Of a stretch of 64,000 nt of DNA, positions 58,036 through 64,000 are shown one piece after another. Position numbers and translations under genes: made by a program. Positions within the stretch are counted from its first letter, which is position 1. Each line of letters begins with the position of its first letter. The stretch lies in assembly GCA_902806575.1 (NCBI GenBank), contig CADCXD010000001.1, positions 372,001 to 436,000 of the forward strand. The letters are read 5' to 3'. Source of the stretch: Jackrogersella multiformis. Its lineage: Eukaryota; Ascomycota; Sordariomycetes; Xylariales; Hypoxylaceae. Under the pieces are notes generated by a model, which worked only from the letters and a program-made list of their open reading frames with translations, made no database searches and was not told the origin of the DNA.

Positions 58036-60983
58036 TTTGTTTGTCGGAAAAGGTACTAGGACTCAGTGTTGTGGTGTAATGGGATAGTTTTTTTTTTTTT
58101 TCAGTCTGACTACAAGTTATGCGAAGCGGGATTTGGTAGTATCAGAAAATATGATGGTATCTATAGTGTAGGATGAGAGGCGGAGATGGCAAGGCTTCGA
58201 TGATTCGGTCTAAACGCGTGCCAATGCGAAAGATGGCGCGAAAGGCTTCTGGTAGTTATCGTTGTCGTTGTGGTGATGGTGTAAGAAAGATCTGTTAAAA
58301 AGGCTGATGGTTAAAACTGGACAGGTAATATTTAAAATTAGATGCCCAAGCCAATGGATGCATCTAAAAATAAGGGGCAGACCTAGTAGCTTACGTACCT
58401 AAGTATCCCTCTTGTTTCCAAGGTTTCCACCACTGGCCAGCTGAGATTTTAGGGCGATGGATTTACCCAGATACAGGTATCTACCTAGGTACCTGGGATA
58501 TGAATACGGATAACCTCTGGAAGAGGTAGGTAGGTAGTAGGTGGTAGTAGGTCGAAGTAGTAGAAAGAGGAAGTATGTAGAAATTGGTGAAGCCTTCGTA
58601 AAGAATAACCAGCACCGAATAATAATAATATTTTTCTTCTTCTCTCCCTGGTCTCCGGAGTAAAGAATGACGATCCTTTTGCTGTCAAAGCCCAGGGGTA
58701 ATGCCGAGTAGCACTATTCCCCCCTGGTCTTTGAAGAGCTTCTGGGTTTAGAACAACACTCCAATGACGCAGAGTGTCGTGAAACTCTACTCGATACAAT
58801 ACACACACAACATGAACATAAACCTTCACCACACCACCATTGGGGTGAAGGAAGATGGTGTTGAGGGGACGGAGAGAAGAGAGGAACCAGAAAGGAAAAG
58901 GGAAGCAGTAAGAAACTAGGGCTACTGCAATGGCGCTTTTATTATTCCAAGTATTCCAGTTATCCTTATCCCAGATATTACATCTAAAAGGATGTGCAGG
59001 ATGGGATGCGCCACCACAGCAAGACAGCACCTGGGCAGCGATGCGGTGTGAAATCTGGCGGCAGTTAACTGGTCGATCTTGTGGGTTGAGAGAAAAGTGG
59101 AATCTGAAGCTGCAAGCTTTACTGCCTAGATCCCGGCAGCTGCCCGGTTAAGCGATCATCATCACGCTCGGGCCATTTCGTTCAACTCGTTCCTACCTAC
59201 ATATGTACCTAGGTAGGTACCTCCTAGGCTGCTAGGTAGGTACCTAACACCAAACAGCTCTCGACTTCCTCGTAATATTTCATGACTGTAGTCTGTAAGA
59301 CGTTACTTCCTTTCTTCCTACCACTTAAAACCATTAGACTTTCTATACCTAGATACCTAGATACCTAGATACCTATTTGGTAATATTCGAACGATTATGA
59401 CTACCTAGTGGATTACAACTACCTAGGTTCCTACCTGGGTAGGTACGGTGCAGTGATCATCATATCAAGAATCTTAGAATATTAGCGTCACCATCACTCA
59501 CACACACTCACGCAAATCCAACCCTTAGAAGTATCAAGAAGAATCCAGTAGCATTCATCTTGTAGCGCGTTCTGCGCTCGTTTTAACCTGACCTACATTA
59601 GGTACTACACCAATCTCTGGACTCAAAGCACATTTAGCTCGAATTCGGGAACATCAGTACTGCTGCGATCATCATATCATCAATGAACGGCTACAACGAT
59701 TTGACCCCCGGGTGCCACGCCTAAGTCAAGTTCGTGCTAAACATGCAACTATCATCCATCACCATGTTCTACGCGAAAACGTGGCCGTTCTTCGAGATAC
59801 GTCAGTGTGCTATTCGTGTTTCGCTCGAGTGGACTCCCTTCGCAGGTAAAGGGTTCGAAACGTTCGGTTGTCTACACTACAACATAACACAGCCATTGGC
59901 TAGATCGGGTATTGACATGTCAAGACCAGATCCCTTCAATGCTCCCCTCCTGGATCGTCTATACTTTCGTGTTTCTGAAGCGTAGTGGATTCGTCGGCAG
60001 ATTTTCACCAATGAACAACGAATATGTACCGTTACGTTAACTACTTGTCTCGGATCGAACCCGAAGAATGCAGATATGTATATGTTTCAGTCCCTTACAG
60101 CGTAAAGCATCAGTGGGCATAAAGCTGGCATATCTCCATTGGTATAGACTGACTGTCGAGAATTCTTTCGGAGTTATAGATTGCCACGGTTCTCTTCTAA
60201 CCTCGCTAGCATGTGCTAGACTCCAACTTGAGAACAGAAAATCGGTAATAGTCTCAAGTAATTCTGTTACCGATCACGCACGCCGGTTCTATACGATTCA
60301 ACCTAGACCCATAGTAAAGACTTGCTTAGGTATTAATTTGCGGAGTTAATAACCCTTTATCTTAATCATCCCAAGTCTCACAACATTTATGAATGCTATA
60401 TCGATACCTAGGTACTCTATGATATTTTACTCTAAGTGAGTTGTAAGTTCTATTCGAGTCTCGTGCCTGTCCTGGCTATCATGTTCGTCGAGTTGATTAT
60501 TCAGGCCTGACTCTCAGTTCAACTTAGCATCGGTAGCCTTCAGCGTTGAATTGGGTAGATATGATTACTAACATTAGAGATACCTAGGTATTGTCAATAG
60601 CTACCTATGTATTTATCCTCAGATTCATAGTCAGGGGTATCGTTGAGGCTTATATGGAATGTATTTTACTTGTTGAGGTAGGCTCAAACTCCAGGGGGTT
60701 GATAAGGTCGAGAGTAAGATATCATGGGAGTTGTTCGCTATTTCTCTCCACGTCCATGGTACCGGCACAGAGAGATCGACATTCTCTCAGATCAGCCGTA
60801 TCTTTGCAAGCTGTTATTGCTAAGCTGCCTCCGCATGAAGAATGATTAATACCTATAGGGATACATGTACCTATTAATATTCATTACCTAGCCACCTACA
60901 TGCCAACGTCGCCCAAAGTGGCGTTGATACGGCACACTTTATTCCTCACCAACTATCGTCGATCCGAAATCTGATTCACCGAA
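58036..60983. other. Gene-poor intergenic region
   Basis: 2.9 kb without a supported gene. Dense palindromic motifs near 58480-58496, 59199-59240 and 59404-59442, plus an ACCTAGAT tandem at 59347-59376. Open frames of up to 181 codons (58485..59030) show no recognisable content. Confidence 0.4.
59347..59376 (+). repeat. ACCTAGAT tandem repeat
   Basis: Three to four copies of ACCTAGAT within a region rich in the dispersed CCTAGG motif. Confidence 0.75.
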
Positions 60984-61400
60984 ATGTCTCAAGTATCCCG
61001 CATTACAGAGTCGTCGGCGCAGATAGCCGCTAACACAACCAAGGTCGACGAGTACCCACCTAAGATACCTAGCTATGTACTCCATCCCTACCACTTCGTT
61101 CGATGCGGACGAGCCTCTATAGCCACTAATTCTTGGCACCAAGCCCAAATACGTAACTACCCGCCAGCCTGTCCTACATGATGCCTTCGAGCTGCGCCAG
61201 CTTATGTTTGGCCCACAGGGGCACTTGTTCAGCTACTATCCCAATCATCTTCTCAAACAGTTGGCCATCGTGCGGTTCAGACCAGCACGTCTTGTCCTTA
61301 TGGACGTCAAGGTTTCCTTCGCCGACTGGGCATGCCTCTTCAAGGGTAAGAAATAGCCTGCTGGTTCAAGGTTGTGGGTTTTGGAGGCTATAAGGAAAGT
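60984..61400 (+). pseudogene. Decayed O-methyltransferase N-terminal fragment
   Basis: Starts MSQVSRITESSAQIAANTTK then VDEYPP, matching the usual N-terminus of fungal class I-like O-methyltransferases (SRI..L...IA.NT.KVD.YL). In another frame, from about 61170, it reads VLHDAFELRQLMFGPQGHLF then SYYPNHLLKQLAIVRF, as in the dimerisation region of that family, then VKVSFADWACLFKG. The two parts are in different frames, stops intervene and the catalytic methyltransferase domain is absent. I read it as a truncated, inactivated copy. The identification rests on recall of the family pattern. Confidence 0.5.
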
Positions 61401-61752
61401 TGTGGGTCGGACTGATCATGATGCGTGGATATCTCATTGCCGTTTGAAACCCGCAGTTATGACTATGTATCAGTTCGTGCCTCTATAACCTCAATATGTT
61501 TGAGATCGCGAAGGACTTGCCATTCGAGGTTTACCGGGAAAGGTTCTGGTAGTTCGTTTTGTAGTACGGCCTGACTTTACGGACTTAGAGAACACCTAGG
61601 TAACTTTCGATTCTCCCCCTTTTCTGTCTCTTGTATAAAATAGTCAGAACATTCGGGGTTTTTTATGGTTAATCTCAAGTTCATTCCGTCACCAAATTTA
61701 AATCAGGTCTCTTCCAATACCTAGAAGCTTCACCACGGAGACCACAGGCTTG

Positions 61753-62738
61753 TTTCGGGTTGATAACTTGGTAGCTGTAGTGACCGGTGGTGCTACAGGT
61801 AAGCTACGTATGTGTACATACACTACCATAACTCATCTCTAATAAACTACAGGAATTGCATGGATGAGGTATCTAAGGCTCTGGTAGGAGCTGGGGCGAT
61901 GAAGGTTTACCTCCTTGAAAGGTGAAAGACCGTTGTAGAGAATTTAGCAACCCATAATCCGAATTTCGTCCCAATAGTATGCGACACCACTTCTACAGAA
62001 TCCCTACAGTCTATTATTGACTTCATCATAAGCGACGTAGGCTACATCAGCCTGCTCGTAGTCAATTCGGTTACCGTAGGACCGGTCAGATCCTTCAACC
62101 CGAACTTCACAATCAAGGAGCTTCGTAAGAACATCTTTGAGAAGATCTCGATGGAAGATTTCACTGAAACTCTTCATTTTAACGTCACTGCGACGTGTTT
62201 TACGATGCTAGCCTTTCTCGAGCTGCTTAATGCCGGAGATAAGAATGCTTTAAAGGGAGGCTCAATCAATGAAAGCGGCAACGTACCTTCAGTCCCGAGC
62301 CAAGTCATCATCACAAGCAGCTTGTCTGGCTTTAGTCGAGATACAATATCGCTGCCTGCTTACTCTGGAAGCAAATCAGCCATTAGCCATCTTACCAAAT
62401 ATGCAAGTACCAACCTTGTCAAGTACGAAATCAGGGTGAATGCATTAGCGCCTGGCTGTAAGAGGTATTTTTACTAAAAACATGACCCTGCTACGGAGGC
62501 AGCAAGAACTGATTTGTCTAGTTTTCCCTTCGGAATAGCTTCTGATATGATCTTTGGAATAGACCTCGGTAAAGAGAATCTTAAAGACTTCAAATACATC
62601 CCGTCTAGGCGCTTTGGGGGTAGCGAGGAGATGGGAGGCACCGTATTGTACCTTCCAAGCCGGGTGGGCTCCTACTGCAATGGACTTATTCTTGTCAATG
62701 ACGACGGTAGGCTGTTAGTGACGAATTCGGATTATTAG
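61753..62738 (+). pseudogene. Decayed short-chain dehydrogenase/reductase (SDR)
   Basis: NAD(P)-dependent SDR-type remnant. It reads NLVAVVTGGATG, then an intron-like GTAAGC..ACAG, then GIAWM. The frame changes near 61872-61880 and continues KALVGAGAMKVYLLER with an in-frame TGA. Then come SLQSIIDFIISDVGYISLLV, VNSVTVGPVR, QVIITSSLSGFSRD, LPAYSGSKSAISHLTKYAST (Tyr and Lys of the YxxxK active site present) and IRVNALAPG. A further frame change near 62462 precedes GIFTKNMT, an in-frame stop follows, and FKYIPSRRFGGSEEMGGTVL with YCNGLILVNDDGRL closes the gene. At least three lesions mean it is unlikely to make a full protein. Confidence 0.75.
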
Positions 62739-62799
62739 ATGCACCCGGGCAAATTTTTAGTCTTTGGTGGAAAGGGTTACTACTCGACCAAGTGGTGGG

Positions 62800-62812
62800 G
62801 ATATATAGTATA
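62800..62812 (+). promoter_or_regulatory. TATA element of the 5S rRNA gene
   Basis: GATATATAGTATA lies about 20-30 bp before the predicted 5S start. Fungal 5S genes such as those of Neurospora need a TATA box near -29. Confidence 0.6.
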
Positions 62813-62830
62813 ACAGCACCAAAGTCTATC

Positions 62831-62949
62831 ACATACGACCATAGGATCTAGAAAGTTCGGGATCCCGTTCGCTCTCCCAGAGACAAGCTAGATACCGCTG
62901 GATTAGTAGTTGAGTCGGTGACGATCAGCGAATCCCCGGTGTTGTATGT
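62831..62949 (+). rRNA. Dispersed 5S rRNA gene (diverged)
   Basis: 119 nt, beginning ACATACGACCATA and ending GTTGTATGT, which pair as helix I. The core GGGATCCCGTTCGCTCTCCC and the block around GTAGTTGAGTCGGTGACGAT followed by CAGCGAATCCCCGG match fungal 5S. The helix III arm differs from the usual CCACTGG/CCAGTG, here ATCTAG/CTAGAT, but remains complementary. A T14-type run follows directly as a Pol III terminator. Sordariomycete 5S genes are dispersed as single copies, as here. Confidence 0.85.
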
Positions 62950-62964
62950 TTTTTTTTTTTTTGT
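62949..62964 (+). terminator. Poly-T Pol III terminator
   Basis: A run of about 14 T immediately after the 5S rRNA gene, typical of RNA polymerase III termination. Confidence 0.8.
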
Positions 62965-63456
62965 TTGCTAGTACAATTAGCTTAGGACGATCCACTTGCT
63001 AGCCCCTTACCCCTATCTTATGCCCACTTGGCGCATTATGGTAAGCGACGAGCTGACACTGTCTTTAGAAATACATATTCTCTAACTTGTCGCACAGAGA
63101 GAAGAAGCGATCATTGTTACTGATTATAATGTGGCCTATAAAGGGGTATGTATTATCAACGAGATAATATAGCCCACAGTGTAAGTGAGCAACGGCAACC
63201 TCACAACCGAAATTGCGAACATCACTTCAAGCAGACCACAGAGTACCTCAACCATGATTTCGATTATAAAAGTCCTAGGTAACTACTTCGTAGGTGGTAT
63301 CAAAGGAGAAACAGAAACCGACTGAAAAAAGAAAAAGGGATAATAAACAGTACAGCGACAAACCCCGGCTGCTTTTGGTTTTCAAGTATATACAACCCCA
63401 ATGCCCATATTTACCTCCTAGATATGTATATTCATGCCAATGCCCACGTCCAACCC
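62965..63456. other. Intergenic region
   Basis: 492 bp between the 5S gene and the 3' end of the ABC transporter. No gene was recognised. Confidence 0.4.
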
Positions 63457-64000
63457 CTACCACTGCCACCAGCGCCTCCTCTGCACCTCCTCATGCTCGA
63501 CCGCATCGCTCTCCTTAACCACCTTCATGAACACGGACTCCATCGTCGCCGCGGAGATGGAGTAGCTCTCGACGCCCAGCTCCTCCTTGCGCGCCTCCAG
63601 CGTCTCGATGAGGTAGCGCGTGAAGTTCTGCGTCACGCGGCCCGCGGCCTGGCCCTGGATCAGGGACATGCGCTTCGCCTGGTCCGGCACCGCGGTGTCG
63701 GTGGGCACGACGAAGCGGACCTGGCCGCCGAGGCTCTCGCCCTCGAAGCGCACGGCGCCGGGGCCGAAGGCGCCGCGCGCCCAGTCCTCGGCCGCGCGCA
63801 CCGCGTCGGCGCTCGGCAGCGGCGCGCCGCGCAGCACCAGGTGCACGTGGTACTCGTTGCTGTGGGTCTTGCGCAGGGCCTGGGCGGTGCCGACGGCGAG
63901 CACGCGGCCGGCGACGATGGCGGCGCGCGTGGCCAGCGCGTCCGCCTCCTCCATCGAGTGCGTGGTGATGAGCACGGAGCGGCCGGGCGCCACGGCCTCG
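63457..64000 (-). CDS. ABC transporter, ABCA-like, C-terminal fragment (runs off window)
   Basis: Only the C-terminal 180 residues are in the window; the gene continues past 64000. It reads GRSVLITTHSMEEADALATR, the end of a nucleotide-binding domain with the H-loop His (TTHSMEEAD), then AAIVAGRVLAVGTAQALRKT and the regulatory tail YHVHLVLRGAP. ESYSISAATMESVFMKVVKE is typical of the C-terminus of ABCA/lipid-type transporters. The final residues are RRRWWQW. The HS-containing switch and tail favour subfamily A over B, C or G, but this is a fragment. GC content is high, like COQ6 and DUF3500. Confidence 0.85.
   Translation of the reverse strand, partial: EAVAPGRSVLITTHSMEEADALATRAAIVAGRVLAVGTAQALRKTHSNEYHVHLVLRGAPLPSADAVRAAEDWARGAFGPGAVRFEGESLGGQVRFVVPTDTAVPDQAKRMSLIQGQAAGRVTQNFTRYLIETLEARKEELGVESYSISAATMESVFMKVVKESDAVEHEEVQRRRWWQW

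Noticed and set aside
58485..59030. 181-codon minus-strand frame
   Set aside because: Its composition follows no protein family, it is rich in dispersed-motif sequence, and no splice or start context was found.
1..64000. CRISPR arrays, integrated virus or intact transposons
   Set aside because: No regularly spaced repeats, capsid, integrase or transposase-like frames were seen. Tandem repeats present are short microsatellite types.

Overview
This window is nuclear DNA of a filamentous ascomycete (Pezizomycotina). I infer Sordariomycetes, and most likely something Xylariales-like. Genes are split by short introns (about 46-230 bp, plus one of 649 bp) with GT..AG ends and CTAAC/CTAAT-type branch sites. 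The families are typical of these fungi: Pil1-type eisosome protein, VTC4, RMT2, SWR1, 2EXR and PITH proteins. There is a dispersed 5S rRNA gene with an upstream TATA element, and the intergenic DNA is full of a palindromic CCTAGGTA/TACCTAGG motif.

Layout. 0.1-19.1 kb is a housekeeping block: COQ6 (-), a Pil1-type eisosome gene (-), a small His-rich protein (-), OST1 (-), hexokinase (+), RMT2 (-), VTC4 (+) and a small secreted Asn-rich protein (-). 19.9-29.5 kb is accessory. It holds a decayed ankyrin/subtilase-like gene (-), followed by an intact 8-exon, 1806-residue NLR-shaped gene (+): hydrolase-like N-terminus, NACHT-like centre, ankyrin repeats and a terminal ZZ zinc finger. 29.5-31.5 kb is AT-rich and gene-free. 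31.5-43.9 kb has a conserved fungal protein of unknown function (-), NDUFB8 of complex I (-), the SWR1 chromatin-remodelling ATPase (+) and a DUF3500 protein (+) whose stop codon lies in a telomere-like (GGGTTA)n tract. 43.9-51 kb is sparse, with one 2EXR-domain gene (-). 51-58 kb has a thioredoxin-PITH protein (-), a J-domain protein (-), a Ser-rich membrane protein (+), a basic low-complexity protein (-) and PRA1/Yip3 (-). 58-64 kb holds O-methyltransferase-like and SDR pseudogenes, a 5S rRNA gene, and the 3' end of an ABCA-like transporter (-) that runs off the window.

Most genes are independent single-copy functions in ubiquinone synthesis, N-glycosylation, glycolysis, polyphosphate synthesis, complex I and chromatin. 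No operon or intact biosynthetic cluster is visible. The most unusual locus is the NLR-shaped gene. Its reading frame is preserved across eight exons, yet the catalytic-serine position of the hydrolase-like domain and the nucleotide-binding motifs of the NACHT-like region both appear to be lost. It sits beside a decayed ankyrin/subtilase gene. Exon coordinates in the entries were read by eye from splice signals and frame; RNA-seq would settle them.
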